Below, in pieces: positions 45,545 through 54,508 of a DNA stretch of 64,000 bases. The position numbers and the translations under genes were made by a program. This stretch comes from Pseudomonas flexibilis. Its GTDB lineage: Bacteria > Pseudomonadota > Gammaproteobacteria > Pseudomonadales > Pseudomonadaceae. Below the pieces are notes generated by a model. It was not told the origin of the DNA. It did not search any database and saw only the letters and a program-made list of their open reading frames with translations. The stretch spans positions 186,001 to 250,000 of the forward strand of contig NZ_JRUD01000003.1 in assembly GCF_000802425.1 (NCBI RefSeq), in the 5' to 3' direction. The first letter of the stretch is position 1; each line of letters starts with the position of its first letter.

Positions 45545-46296
45545 TCGTCTTCGAAGTCCAGACGGCGGCTTTCGCGCTGCAACTGGAACACGTAGCGCTC
45601 GATCTGGCGCTGTTCGTAGCCGCTGATCTCGTAGAAGCGCAAGCCGACCATGCTGGATTCGCGGCTGCGGTCGAAATACAGGTGGCGCAGCTCTACGGCC
45701 ACCACCAGAGTGGCGTCCGGCAGGGCGATGCTCAGGCGTTCGTAGACGGTGCCGCTCTGCAGGTAATCGGTGAGGTTGCCGGGGAATTGCACCTTGCAGC
45801 CGGTGGCGGAGATGTCCAGCAGCTTGCCCACCAGCGAAGGCGACAGCTTGCTGCCGGCCAGGTTGACGTTGGGCGACTGGGTGCGCTTGAGCGGTGCGCG
45901 GTAGGCGTCGCGGCGCTGGTGGTACTCCAGTTCGTCGGGCAGGTCGATCCAGAAGCACGGCGTCCCTTCGAGACTGCCGCGCTTGACCCGGTAGTTGCGA
46001 CTGGTCCAGGCCATGCGCACGCCTTCGTGGTAGCCCTCGGCGGAGAAGGTCTGGCCGTCAAGCAGGTGGCGTTCGCTTTCCAGGGGCAGCACTTCGTCGA
46101 GCGCCATCAACTTGCGTTCGCGGTCCACCGCCAGCAGCACGGTGTAGCCGTGGCGGGTCACCGGCAGTTCATCGAAGGAGATGTTGACCCGTTCCTTGTG
46201 GGTGGCCAGGGTGCGCAGATGGCCGGCCACTTCGATGGGCTCCCTGTAGGTGACGGGCCCCTGGTCAGGCTTTTCTTCGATGTTGAATTTCGACAC
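45541..46296 (-). CDS. flgZ: Flagellar brake protein, PilZ domain (FlgZ/YcgR-like)
   Basis: Binds cyclic-di-GMP and slows flagellar rotation at the motor. 251 residues: N-terminal YcgR domain (residues 1-120), then a PilZ domain with the RxxxR-type site near RRDAYRAPLKRT and the D/NxSxxG-type motif DISATGCKVQF. Both halves of the ligand site are present. It lies downstream of flgM-flgN in the same direction, as in P. aeruginosa. Confidence 0.92.
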   Translation of the reverse strand: MSKFNIEEKPDQGPVTYREPIEVAGHLRTLATHKERVNISFDELPVTRHGYTVLLAVDRERKLMALDEVLPLESERHLLDGQTFSAEGYHEGVRMAWTSRNYRVKRGSLEGTPCFWIDLPDELEYHQRRDAYRAPLKRTQSPNVNLAGSKLSPSLVGKLLDISATGCKVQFPGNLTDYLQSGTVYERLSIALPDATLVVAVELRHLYFDRSRESSMVGLRFYEISGYEQRQIERYVFQLQRESRRLDFEDE

Positions 46297-46347
46297 TGTC
46301 CGCGTACTCCAAAACCAATCCTGCGGGACGCCGTGCTACGGGGCGGG

Positions 46348-46821
46348 TCAGGCCTGGGAAAGGGGACGCTGACGGGCGATGCTGGCGGCGCTTTGACCGA
46401 GGCGATTGTACAGCCCTGCGGCGTCGTTTTTGCCACGCACCACCATCAGCAGTCCTTCGACATTGGTCTGGCCGTTCTGGATCAACCGGCCGTTGCGCTG
46501 ATTGAGCCCCTGGCAGCTGTCCAGCAGCTCGGCGAGTTGCGTGGCGGCCTCCAGCAACGCTTCGCCGTCGGAGGAGCGGGCGGCCAGCGTTTCCAGGCCG
46601 GCGCGATCGGCGCTCAGGCCGCTGGCGCGCAGCAGGTCGCTGCGCTGGTGACGCTGCCGGTCCAGCTCGTCGAGCAGGCGGGTCTTATCACCCAGCAGGC
46701 TTTCCAGCACGGCCAGTTCGCAATGACAGAGTGCGTGATGCTCGCTTTCCAGCAGTTCGAGCAGGCGTTGCGCCTGCTCGATATCCGCACGGAAGCTGTT
46801 CAGAAGTTGGGCGACGGGCAT
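46348..46821 (-). CDS. flgN: Flagellar export chaperone FlgN
   Basis: Chaperone for hook-filament junction proteins FlgK and FlgL. 157 residues, nearly all helical, with ELLESEHHALCHCELAVLES and the C-terminal NQRNGRLIQNGQTNVEGLLM, the conserved FlgN end. ATG 46821 has GAGG five bases upstream; ATG 46827 would add two residues. Between flgM and flgZ. Confidence 0.9.
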   Translation of the reverse strand: MPVAQLLNSFRADIEQAQRLLELLESEHHALCHCELAVLESLLGDKTRLLDELDRQRHQRSDLLRASGLSADRAGLETLAARSSDGEALLEAATQLAELLDSCQGLNQRNGRLIQNGQTNVEGLLMVVRGKNDAAGLYNRLGQSAASIARQRPLSQA

Positions 46822-46867
46822 GAGCACCTCAGGAAGACGTGGCGTCCGCTACTCCCGGTGAGGCGTG

Positions 46868-47176
46868 TCAGCGTTGCGATTCGAAGGCGAGCAGCTTGCC
46901 GGCCAGGCGCTGGCTGTCCACCTGGTAGCTGCCGTCGGCGATGGACTGGCGCAGGCGTTCGACTCGCGCGGCGTCGACTTCGGGCTGTTCGCGCAGCTGA
47001 TCGGTGATCTGCTGCAAATGCTGGACTTCCGCGCTGAAACGCACGGATTCGCCGCTCTCGGCCGCAGGCGCGACGCTGGCGGTTTCGCTGATCGGGGCAG
47101 TGGGCTGCGCAGGGTTGCTGCGGGTAATGCCGGCCGGCGCGGAGGCGCTGTTCGGCCGCTGAAAATCGATAACCAT
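46868..47176 (-). CDS. flgM: Anti-sigma-28 factor FlgM
   Basis: Holds FliA (sigma-28) inactive until exported through the finished hook. 102 residues: a disordered, Pro/Ala-rich N-terminal half ([16 protein letters not shown]) and the C-terminal FliA-binding helices ([20 protein letters not shown], with LAGKLL). A sigma-28 promoter stands about 40 bases upstream, so FlgM is under the factor it inhibits. Confidence 0.93.
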   Translation of the reverse strand: MVIDFQRPNSASAPAGITRSNPAQPTAPISETASVAPAAESGESVRFSAEVQHLQQITDQLREQPEVDAARVERLRQSIADGSYQVDSQRLAGKLLAFESQR

Positions 47177-47216
47177 GATGTGCTACCTCGAACGGAGCAG
47201 TGGACGCTTGCCACTA

Positions 47217-47243
47217 GTTTCGGCCGTTCGCGTCAGAACTTTA
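47217..47243 (-). promoter_or_regulatory. FliA (sigma-28) promoter of flgM
   Basis: Read on the minus strand: TAAA (47243-47240), 15 bases, GCCGAAAC (47224-47217). This matches the TAAA-N15-GCCGATAA class with one or two changes. It lies 41 bases before the flgM start. Confidence 0.8.
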
Positions 47244-47309
47244 ACGCCTGTTGTCGGCTTTTTGCGTTTCGGCTCACAGTTTCTGACGGTGAGCGCGTCG
47301 CGTGTGAGA

Positions 47310-48059
47310 CTAGAGGTCCACGACCACCTGTCCCGGCCCGCTGATGCGCGCCTTGATGATGCGCTGCGAGCTCAGGTTGCGGACCCGCACCTGCTCGCCG
47401 ATGGCGCCTTCCTGGAGGGCTTCGCCGGGCATGCGCACGGACAGCGACGCGCCGCCGGCACTGATTACCACATGATCGCCCTTGCGTACCACCGGCGCGC
47501 GTTCCAGATGGTTGGGGGTGAGCACCTGATCGATGCTCACCGGGCGGGTCAGCTTGCTGCCCAGGGCCTGCTCGGGCTCGGTCAGGTAGCCCTGGGTGAG
47601 GGTGCCCACGTCGCGCTCGCGCCAGTCGATGTCCTGGGCCTCGAGGATGGCGCCGCGCGCCAGCGGACGCTGGGCAACCACCACCTGGCGGAACAGGCGC
47701 ACCTGCGCCGGCACGAACAGGCTCCAGGTCGAACTGCCCTGGCAGCCAACGCGCACGGTGACCCGGCCCACCGGCTGGGCCGGGCTTTCCAGGCTGGCCA
47801 CCAGCGGCTGATCGCAGGCCGGCATGCGCAAGCGCGAGTCGAGGCGGTTGACCTGGATCTCGTAGCGTCCGCCGATACTGGCCCGTTGCAAATAGTTCGC
47901 TACCTGTTCCTCAAGAAATGCCTCGGTGGCGCCGATAAGGTGCTCAGGTAAGGTTTGCGCCGCCGCGCCGGCGACGGCGGGGATTTGCAGGGCGGCCGTG
48001 GTCGCCAGGGCAAGGCCCAGGCCACGCAGGCGTCGGAAAACTGTCGTTATCAGGATCAT
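47310..48059 (-). CDS. flgA: Flagella basal body P-ring formation protein FlgA
   Basis: Periplasmic chaperone for the P ring protein FlgI. 249 residues with a signal peptide (residues ~1-34, RRLRGLGLALATTAALQIPAVAGAAA). SAF/ChapFlgA domain with ARGAILEAQDIDWRERDVGTL, and C-terminal VRNLSSQRIIKARISGPGQV. Divergent from cheV, with flgM behind it. The ATG lies at most one base from the predicted start of a sigma-54 promoter match (48070-48086), so either the transcript is leaderless or another promoter is used. Confidence 0.92.
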   Translation of the reverse strand: MILITTVFRRLRGLGLALATTAALQIPAVAGAAAQTLPEHLIGATEAFLEEQVANYLQRASIGGRYEIQVNRLDSRLRMPACDQPLVASLESPAQPVGRVTVRVGCQGSSTWSLFVPAQVRLFRQVVVAQRPLARGAILEAQDIDWRERDVGTLTQGYLTEPEQALGSKLTRPVSIDQVLTPNHLERAPVVRKGDHVVISAGGASLSVRMPGEALQEGAIGEQVRVRNLSSQRIIKARISGPGQVVVDL

Positions 48060-48069
48060 GTTCGCGAAG

Positions 48070-48086
48070 TAGCAAGGGACGTGCCG
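48070..48086 (-). promoter_or_regulatory. Sigma-54-like site before flgA
   Basis: Minus strand CGGCACGTCCCTTGCTA has GG and GC ten bases apart (48085-48084 and 48073-48072). The match is good, but the predicted start falls one base before the flgA ATG. It may be a chance match. Confidence 0.45.
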
Positions 48087-48172
48087 GCGCTTTGTCGGCG
48101 TGGCTTGCGACAGGCGCGCCGGGCCGGGCGACGTCCCGGCGTTCAGGTCCCATTTTCAAGAAGGAGTCCGGC

Positions 48173-49096
48173 ATGGCCGGTGTACTGGATTCGGTAAACC
48201 AACGGACTCAGCTGGTCGGACAGAATCGTCTGGAACTGTTGCTGTTCCGGCTGGACGGTTCGCAGCTGTATGGCATCAACGTTTTCAAGGTCAAGGAAAT
48301 CCTGCCCTGCCCGCGCCTGAGCAACATGCCCAAGTCGAGCAGCGTGGTGTGCGGCGTGGCCAACATTCGTGGCGGCACCATCCCGATCCTGGACATGGCC
48401 CTGGCCACCGGGCGGCGCCCGCTGGCCGACCGCCAGAACAGTTTCGTGATCATTGCCGAGTACAACACCCGCGTGCTGGGTTTCCTGGTGCGTTCGGTGG
48501 AGCGCATCGTCAACCTCTACTGGGACGAGATCCATCAGCCGCCCAAGGGCACCGGCCGCGAGCACTACCTGACCGCGGTGACCCGCGTAGACAACGTGCT
48601 GGTGGAGATCATCGACGTCGAGAAGATCCTCGCCGAGACGGTGCCCAGTCGCACGCAGATCGAGCAGCCGGTGTCCGCCGATATCCAGGCCCGCGCGCTC
48701 AGCAAGCACGTGCTGGTGGTGGATGACTCTTCGGTGGCGCGCAAGCAGATCCTGCGCTGCCTGGAGGGCGTCGGCGTGGAGGTCACCGCCCTGTGCGACG
48801 GGCGCCAGGCCCTGCAGTTCCTGCAGAAGATGGCCGACGAAGGACGCCGTCCGGAAGACGAGCTGCTGATGGTCATCTCCGATATCGAAATGCCGGAAAT
48901 GGACGGGTACACTCTGACCGCCGAGATTCGCCAGGACCCGCGCATGCAGGGCTTGCACGTGCTGCTGCACACCTCGCTTTCCGGCGTGTTCAACCAGGCC
49001 ATGGTGCAGAAGGTGGGGGCGGACGATTTTCTCTCCAAGTTCCGTCCCGACGAGCTGGCCGACCGGGTGATCGCCCGAATCGAAGCACGAGACTGA
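48173..49096 (+). CDS. cheV: Chemotaxis protein CheV
   Basis: Coupling protein with an N-terminal CheW domain (about residues 15-165; LLFRLDGSQLYGINVFKVKEI, VVCGVANIRGGTIPILDM) and a C-terminal receiver domain. In the receiver, HVLVVDDSSVARKQI gives the acidic pocket and VISDIEMPEMDG the phosphoacceptor Asp. It links chemoreceptors to CheA and may damp signalling. ATG 48173 follows AAGGAG. cheR comes 50 bases later. Confidence 0.95.
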   Translation: MAGVLDSVNQRTQLVGQNRLELLLFRLDGSQLYGINVFKVKEILPCPRLSNMPKSSSVVCGVANIRGGTIPILDMALATGRRPLADRQNSFVIIAEYNTRVLGFLVRSVERIVNLYWDEIHQPPKGTGREHYLTAVTRVDNVLVEIIDVEKILAETVPSRTQIEQPVSADIQARALSKHVLVVDDSSVARKQILRCLEGVGVEVTALCDGRQALQFLQKMADEGRRPEDELLMVISDIEMPEMDGYTLTAEIRQDPRMQGLHVLLHTSLSGVFNQAMVQKVGADDFLSKFRPDELADRVIARIEARD

Positions 49097-49146
49097 TGGC
49101 CGTTCGTTCAGGCTCGGCGTACTTATTTATGGTTAAGGCGGGTTAG

Positions 49147-49974
49147 GTGTCTTCAGGTAATTTGGATTTCGAGCTGTTCCGGGATTTCCTGGAAAAGACC
49201 AGCGGCATTCAATTGGGCAGCAACAAGCAGTATCTGGTGTCCAGTCGCCTCAACCGGTTGATGGAGCAGCGCGGCATCAAGACGCTCACCGAGCTGGTGC
49301 AGCGCATCCAGGCACAGCCGCGTGGCGGACTTCGCGAGGAAGTGGTGGACGCGATGACCACCAACGAAACGTTGTGGTTCCGCGATGGCTACCCCTTCGA
49401 GGTGCTCAAGAGCCGCGTGCTGCCGGAGCTGCTCAAGGCCTCGCCCACGCTGCGCCCGCGCATCTGGTCGGCGGCCTGTTCCTCGGGCCAGGAACCCTAC
49501 TCGCTGTCGATGACCATCGACGAATTCGAGCGGGCCAACCCGGGCATGTTGCGCATGGGCGCGCAGATCGTCGCCACCGAGCTTTCCGGGGCGATGCTGG
49601 CTGCCTGTCGGGCAGGTGTCTACGATGGCCTGGCCATGGCGCGCGGCCTGTCGCCGGAGCGTCGCGAGCGCTATTTCGACCAGGTGGCGCCGGGCCAGTG
49701 GTCGATCAAGCCCGCCGTGCGCAACCGGGTCGAGTTGCGTGCGCTGAACCTGCTGGACAGCTATGCCGCGTTGGGCAAGTTCGACATCGTGTTCTGTCGC
49801 AACGTGCTGATCTACTTCTCCGCCGACATCAAGCGCGACATCCTCACCCGTATCCATGCCACCCTCAAGCCGGGCGGCTACCTGTTCCTCGGGGCTTCCG
49901 AGGCGCTCAACGGGCTGTCCGACCTGTACCAGATGGTGCAGTGCAACCCGGGCATCATCTACAAGGCGCGCTAG
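49147..49974 (+). CDS. cheR: Chemotaxis protein methyltransferase CheR
   Basis: SAM-dependent methylation of receptor glutamates. 275 residues: N-terminal CheR helical domain (FRDFLEKTSGIQLGSNKQYL), MTTNETLWFRD, the SAM-binding IWSAACSSGQEPYSLSM and the later FDIVFCRNVLIYFS. GTG start at 49147. Last gene of the chemotaxis pair before an unrelated exporter. Confidence 0.95.
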   Translation: MSSGNLDFELFRDFLEKTSGIQLGSNKQYLVSSRLNRLMEQRGIKTLTELVQRIQAQPRGGLREEVVDAMTTNETLWFRDGYPFEVLKSRVLPELLKASPTLRPRIWSAACSSGQEPYSLSMTIDEFERANPGMLRMGAQIVATELSGAMLAACRAGVYDGLAMARGLSPERRERYFDQVAPGQWSIKPAVRNRVELRALNLLDSYAALGKFDIVFCRNVLIYFSADIKRDILTRIHATLKPGGYLFLGASEALNGLSDLYQMVQCNPGIIYKAR

Positions 49975-50038
49975 ACGCCTTGCCAAGCGGCGGCGCGCTT
50001 CCGTAAGGTGCGCGCCTCGTCATTGCACAGTGATATCC

Positions 50039-50935
50039 ATGCCTACTCGTCATCTCTGGGCCGCCGCTGGTCTTCTGCTTTCCAGCCTGCTGTGGGCGGG
50101 CAACGCCCTGATCGGCCGTGCAATCGCCGGGGAAATCCCGCCGCTGACCCTGTCGTTCTGGCGCTGGCTGGTGGCGCTATGCATCCTGCTGCCGTTCGTG
50201 GCCGGCACGTTGTGGCAGCACCGTGCGACCCTGCGCCAGGCGGGCTGGCGCCTGCCGGTGATCGCCGCGCTGGGCATCGGGGCCTACAACTCGCTGCTCT
50301 ACACGGCGGCCAAGAGCACCACGGCGATCAACATCACGCTGCTCAATACCTGCATCCCGCTGGCCACCTTCCTGTTCGCCGGGCTGCTGCTCAAGGAATG
50401 GCCCAAGCGCCGTGCCTGGCTGGGCATGGGCATCGCCGTGGCCGGACTGCTGGTGCTGATCAGCCAGGCCAGTCTGGCCAATCTGCTGGGCCTGTCCTTC
50501 AACCCCGGTGACCTGGTGATGATCCTCGCGGTGCTGGCCTGGGCGCTGTACACCGTGCTGCTGCGCCTGTGGGCACCCTGGCTGCCGCTGCCGCCGCTGG
50601 CCCTGCTGGGTGCGTTCGTGTTGATCGGCGTGCCGGTGATCCTGCCGTTCTATCTGCTGGAATTCAGCCAGCTGGGCGGTTTCGAGCTGAACGGGCGCAC
50701 GCTGGGCGCCATCCTCTACACCGCCATCCCGGCCTCGCTGATCGCCTACCTCACCTGGAACCAGGGGGTGAAGATCCTCGGTGCTGCCAAGGCCTCGCTG
50801 GCGCTGTACACGATGCCGGTGTTCGCTGCGGTGCTGGCCTACCTGCTGCTGGGTGAAACCTTGCAGGGATTCCACTGGGTCGGTGGGGCGCTGATCTTCG
50901 GTGGCCTGCTGTTCGCGACCCGTCCGGGGCGCTGA
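50039..50935 (+). CDS. EamA/DMT family transporter
   Basis: 298 residues, ten membrane segments in two EamA halves (LLWAGNALIGRAIAGEIPPLTLSFWRW is the first-half hallmark; VFAAVLAYLLLGETLQGFHWVGGALI the second). Members export metabolites or amino acids; the substrate here is unknown. I choose ATG 50039, 64 bases after cheR. Confidence 0.9.
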   Translation: MPTRHLWAAAGLLLSSLLWAGNALIGRAIAGEIPPLTLSFWRWLVALCILLPFVAGTLWQHRATLRQAGWRLPVIAALGIGAYNSLLYTAAKSTTAINITLLNTCIPLATFLFAGLLLKEWPKRRAWLGMGIAVAGLLVLISQASLANLLGLSFNPGDLVMILAVLAWALYTVLLRLWAPWLPLPPLALLGAFVLIGVPVILPFYLLEFSQLGGFELNGRTLGAILYTAIPASLIAYLTWNQGVKILGAAKASLALYTMPVFAAVLAYLLLGETLQGFHWVGGALIFGGLLFATRPGR

Positions 50936-50980
50936 GCCCAGGGTTCGGGCTCTTGACTTCAGTCAGCGCGGCTCGACGTA

Positions 50981-51005
50981 TCGTTATATACGCTGGTATA
51001 TAGCG
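50981..51005 (+). promoter_or_regulatory. ModE box upstream of modA
   Basis: CGTTATATA (50982-50990), six bases, TATATAGCG (50997-51005) is a near-perfect inverted repeat of the type bound by ModE-molybdate. It lies 23 bases before modA, over the likely promoter (a TTGACT sits at 50953-50958). Repression of modABC-modE by its own last gene when molybdate is plentiful is the expected circuit. Confidence 0.82.
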
Positions 51006-51027
51006 ATTACTTCTCCGGAGAGTCCGT

Positions 51028-51783
51028 ATGCGCCTTTTCCTGAAACAGCTGATGGCCGGCATCCTGCTGGCCGGCCTCGGCGGTCTCGTGCAAGCCGCCG
51101 AGCTGACCGTCTCTGCCGCCTCCAGCCTGACCAACGCCTTCCGGGAGATTGCCCGCGACTACCAGGCCGCCCATACGGACGTGAAGGTGCAGCTGAACTT
51201 CGGCGGCTCCGGGGCGCTGCTGCAGCAGATCGCCAAGGGCGCGCCGGTCGACCTGTTCGCCTCCGCCGACCAGGAAACCATGGACCGGGCCGAGCGGCAG
51301 GGGCTGATCGCCAGCGACACGCGCCAGGACTTCGCCCGCAATGCCCTGGTGCTGATCGTGCCGCACGACAGTGTGCTGCCGCTGACGCGCCTGGCCGACC
51401 TCACCCGGCCGGGCATCGAGCGCATCGCCATCGGCAACCCGGCCAGCGTGCCGGTCGGCCGCTACAGCCGCCAGGCGCTGGAGTCCGAACAGCTGTGGGA
51501 GGTGCTGCAGTCCCGGCTGATCAACACCCAGAACGTGCGCCAGGCGCTGGACTATGTGGCGCGCGGTGAAGTGCAGGCCGGTTTCGTGTACGCCACCGAC
51601 GCTGCGGTGATGCCGGACACGGTGCGGGTGGCCTTCGCGGTGCCGCTGGCGGCAACCATCAGCTACCCCATTGCCGTGACGCGCGATGCCGCCCAGGCGG
51701 ACGAGGCGCGTCGCTTCCTCGCCTACCTGCGCTCGCCGGCCGGCCAGGCGCTGCTGGCCCGCCACGGTTTCCAGGTGCCCTGA
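51028..51783 (+). CDS. modA: Molybdate ABC transporter, substrate-binding protein
   Basis: Periplasmic molybdate/tungstate-binding protein of 251 residues. Signal peptide (LFLKQLMAGILLAGLGGLVQAAE), then LTVSAASSLTNAFREIA and LNFGGSGALLQQIAKGAPVDLFASAD, the conserved oxyanion-binding segments. First gene after the ModE box, followed directly by modB. Confidence 0.95.
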   Translation: MRLFLKQLMAGILLAGLGGLVQAAELTVSAASSLTNAFREIARDYQAAHTDVKVQLNFGGSGALLQQIAKGAPVDLFASADQETMDRAERQGLIASDTRQDFARNALVLIVPHDSVLPLTRLADLTRPGIERIAIGNPASVPVGRYSRQALESEQLWEVLQSRLINTQNVRQALDYVARGEVQAGFVYATDAAVMPDTVRVAFAVPLAATISYPIAVTRDAAQADEARRFLAYLRSPAGQALLARHGFQVP

Positions 51784-51784
51784 C

Positions 51785-52456
51785 ATGGACGCGATCTGGG
51801 CCGCCCTGGCGCTGTCGCTGAAAGTTGCCGGCTGGGCCACCGCCATCAGCCTGGTGCTGGGCGTGGCCGTTGGCTATCTGCTGGCGCGCGGGCGCTTTCC
51901 CGGTCGCGACCTGTTGGACACCCTGCTGACCCTGCCGATGGTCATGCCGCCCACCGTGCTCGGCTACTACCTGCTGGTGTTGCTGGGGCGACGCAGTACC
52001 TTCGGCGCCTGGCTGCACGACAGCTTCGGCATCAACCTGATCTTCACCTGGCAGGGCGCGGTGATCGCCGCCGCAGTGGTGGCCTTTCCGCTGGTGTTCA
52101 AGCCGGCGCGCGCCGCCTTCGAGGCGGTGGACGGCCAACTGGAGCAGGCCGCGCGCGTGCTTGGCGTGCGCGAGCTGGGGGTGTTCTTCCGTGTCACCCT
52201 GCCGCTGGCCTGGCGCGGCATCATGGCCGGCGTGCTGCTGGCCTTCGCCCGCGCGCTGGGCGAGTTCGGCGCCACGCTGATGGTCGCCGGCAGCATTCCC
52301 GGCAAGACCCAGACACTGTCCATCGCCGTGTATGAGGCCGTGCAGGCCGGCCAGGACGACACCGCCAACCTGCTGGTGCTGATCACCTCGGCGCTGTGCA
52401 TCGGCGTGCTGCTGCTTGCCGGTCGCCTGGCCCCCGGACGCATCGCCAATCGCTGA
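51785..52456 (+). CDS. modB: Molybdate ABC transporter permease
   Basis: Inner-membrane channel subunit, 223 residues with five or six membrane segments. The permease motif EAA-like LEQAARVLGVRELGVFFRVTLPLAWRG contacts ModC. PMVMPPTVLGYYLL is family typical. ATG 51785 overlaps the modA stop region (TGACATG). Confidence 0.95.
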   Translation: MDAIWAALALSLKVAGWATAISLVLGVAVGYLLARGRFPGRDLLDTLLTLPMVMPPTVLGYYLLVLLGRRSTFGAWLHDSFGINLIFTWQGAVIAAAVVAFPLVFKPARAAFEAVDGQLEQAARVLGVRELGVFFRVTLPLAWRGIMAGVLLAFARALGEFGATLMVAGSIPGKTQTLSIAVYEAVQAGQDDTANLLVLITSALCIGVLLLAGRLAPGRIANR

Positions 52457-52466
52457 GGAATCGCCC

Positions 52467-53183
52467 GTGCAGCTCGATCTCGATTACCGCAAGACCCTGC
52501 GCGCCGGCGCACGCCGCTTCGACCTTGCGGTCGGCCTGCGCAGCGACAGCCAGCGGCTGGTGATTCTCGGCCCCTCCGGCTCGGGCAAGAGCCTGCTGCT
52601 CAAGGCCATCGCCGGGCTGATGCGTCCCGATCAGGGCCACATCCGCCTGGGTGGCGCCACGCTGTTCGACCAGGCCGCGCGCATCGACCTGCCACCGCAG
52701 CGCCGCGAGGTGGCCTACCTGTTCCAGGACTACGCGCTGTTCCCGCACCTCAACGTGCGCCAGAACATCGCCTTCGGTCTGCGGCGCGGACTGCTCAACC
52801 CGCGCCCGCGCAACCGAGAGCCGGCCGTCGAGCACTGGCTGGATGCTTTCCAGTTGCGCGCGGTGGCCGAGCAACTGCCGGCGCAGCTGTCCGGCGGACA
52901 GCGCCAGCGCACCGCGCTGGCCCGCGCGCTGGTCGCCGAACCCCGGGCGCTGCTGCTGGACGAGCCCTTTTCCGCCCTCGACCCGTTGCTGCGCGCGCAC
53001 ATGCGCCGCGAGCTGGACGAGCTGCAACGGCGCCTGCGGGTGCCGATGCTGCTGATCACCCACGACCCGGAGGACGCCGAGGTGTTCGGCGACCAGGTGC
53101 TGTATCTGCGCGAGGGGTTGATCGAACAGGCCGGGACGCATTCCGCGGCCGGCTATGCCGCTCAGTACAGGGAGCAGCCATGA
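52467..53183 (+). CDS. modC: Molybdate ABC transporter ATPase, short form
   Basis: Energises ModB. About 238 residues from GTG 52467, with Walker A GPSGSGKS (about 34-41), signature LSGGQRQRTALARAL, Walker B ALLLDEPF and His switch THDPEDAEVFGD. Typical ModC proteins are about 350 residues because a C-terminal TOBE/Mop domain senses molybdate; here the protein ends soon after the ATPase domain. The Mop repeats are found in the overlapping next gene. Confidence 0.9.
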   Translation: MQLDLDYRKTLRAGARRFDLAVGLRSDSQRLVILGPSGSGKSLLLKAIAGLMRPDQGHIRLGGATLFDQAARIDLPPQRREVAYLFQDYALFPHLNVRQNIAFGLRRGLLNPRPRNREPAVEHWLDAFQLRAVAEQLPAQLSGGQRQRTALARALVAEPRALLLDEPFSALDPLLRAHMRRELDELQRRLRVPMLLITHDPEDAEVFGDQVLYLREGLIEQAGTHSAAGYAAQYREQP

Positions 53184-53980
53184 CGGGGAACGACAAGAGC
53201 CTTGAGCTGCATGGCTCGCTCTGGCTGACCGTGGGCGGCGAGCGCTTCGGGGGCGAACAGCGCATCGCGCTGTTGGCCAGCATCGCCGAGTGCGGCTCGA
53301 TTTCCCAGGCGGCCAAGGCCATCGGCATGAGCTACAAGGCGGCCTGGGACGCCATAGACAGCATGAACAACCTGGCCGGCGAAGCGCTGGTCGAGCGCCT
53401 GGCCGGCGGCAAGGGAGGCGGTGGCACACGCCTGACGTCCCGCGGCGCGCAACTGGTGGCGAACTTCCGGGCCATCGAGGAGGAACATCGACGCTTCGTC
53501 GAACAACTCGGCCGCCAGGCCGACGATTATTTGCTGCTGCGGAGAATCAGCATGAAGACCAGTGCGCGCAACCAGTTCCTCGGCACCGTCACCCGGGTGC
53601 AGATCGGCGCGGTCAATGACGAAGTCGAGCTGGCCATCGCCGGAGACCAGCGGCTGGTGGCCATCGTGACCCGCGAAAGCTGCGAGTCCCTCGGCCTGCG
53701 GCCGGGCGTGCAGGTCTACGCGCTGGTGAAATCCTCGTCGGTGATCCTGCTGGCTGACGACGAGCCGGTGCGCGTCTCGGCGCGCAACCAGTTGAGCGGC
53801 ACGGTGGTCCGGGTGCTGCCCGGGGCGGTGAATGCTGAGGTGGTGCTGGAGCTGCCTGGCGGCGCGCACCTGGCGGCGGTGGTCACCCAGGCCAGCTGCG
53901 ACGCCCTGCAGCTGGCTCCGGGGCGTCGGGTGATGGCTATCTTCAAGGCGTCCAGTGTGATCCTGGCGCTGCCGGCCTGA
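53180..53980 (+). CDS. modE: Molybdenum-dependent transcriptional regulator ModE
   Basis: 266 residues: N-terminal LysR-like winged helix (ERFGGEQRIALLASIAECGSISQAAKAIGMSYKAAWDAID) and two Mop domains (SARNQFLGTVTRVQIGAVND at about 130 and SARNQLSGTVVRVLPGAVNA at about 200), which bind molybdate. Expected to repress at the ModE box before modA. Its ATG overlaps the modC stop. Confidence 0.94.
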   Translation: MTGNDKSLELHGSLWLTVGGERFGGEQRIALLASIAECGSISQAAKAIGMSYKAAWDAIDSMNNLAGEALVERLAGGKGGGGTRLTSRGAQLVANFRAIEEEHRRFVEQLGRQADDYLLLRRISMKTSARNQFLGTVTRVQIGAVNDEVELAIAGDQRLVAIVTRESCESLGLRPGVQVYALVKSSSVILLADDEPVRVSARNQLSGTVVRVLPGAVNAEVVLELPGGAHLAAVVTQASCDALQLAPGRRVMAIFKASSVILALPA

Positions 53981-53986
53981 GGTGCT

Positions 53987-54388
53987 TCAGCGGCCGGGTG
54001 CCCATTTCCCGCCCCAGACATTGCAGCCTTGGGGCAGGGTATCGAGGTCGTCGGTCGTGCGCGCGTAGTAGTAGGCGTCCCGGCCGCTTTTCATGAAGTT
54101 CTTGCAGATGCCCTGCGCCGGCAGCTCGCATTGCGCCATGTAAGTCACGGTTCCCGGGTTGCCACCCAGCGCGGCGGAGGTCTTTGCCAGCTCGCTGCAG
54201 GAGCGACGGAACGCGGTTTCGTCCGTTTCCGTTCGTCCGGCCTGCATGCAGTCCTTGGAGTAGAGGGTTTGACCCAGCAGATTGAAGTTGCCTTCGATCA
54301 TGCAGGCCCGCTGCGTGAATCCTTCGTTGGCCAGGGCTGCGCTGCTCAGGAGGGCGGACAGGCAGGAAATGAGCGCGGCTCTTTTCAT
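53987..54388 (-). CDS. Small exported Cys-containing protein, unknown function
   Basis: 133 residues from ATG 54388, with a signal peptide (MKRAALISCLSALLSSAALANEG). The mature protein has six cysteines, spaced for possible disulfides (QRACMIEG, YSKDCMQAG, FRRSCSEL, MAQCELPAQGICKNF, LPQGCNVWGG). I do not recognise a named family. Convergent with modE. Confidence 0.75.
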   Translation of the reverse strand: MKRAALISCLSALLSSAALANEGFTQRACMIEGNFNLLGQTLYSKDCMQAGRTETDETAFRRSCSELAKTSAALGGNPGTVTYMAQCELPAQGICKNFMKSGRDAYYYARTTDDLDTLPQGCNVWGGKWAPGR

Positions 54389-54508
54389 GGTGCGTACTCG
54401 TGGACTGGATATGGCGTCGCACTCTAGAGCAGTTGCCTGCGTACGCCTGAGACGCGGTCGGGCTTTCTGCTCCGCCACGGCTGAAACGCTGATTTGACGA
54501 GAGACCCC

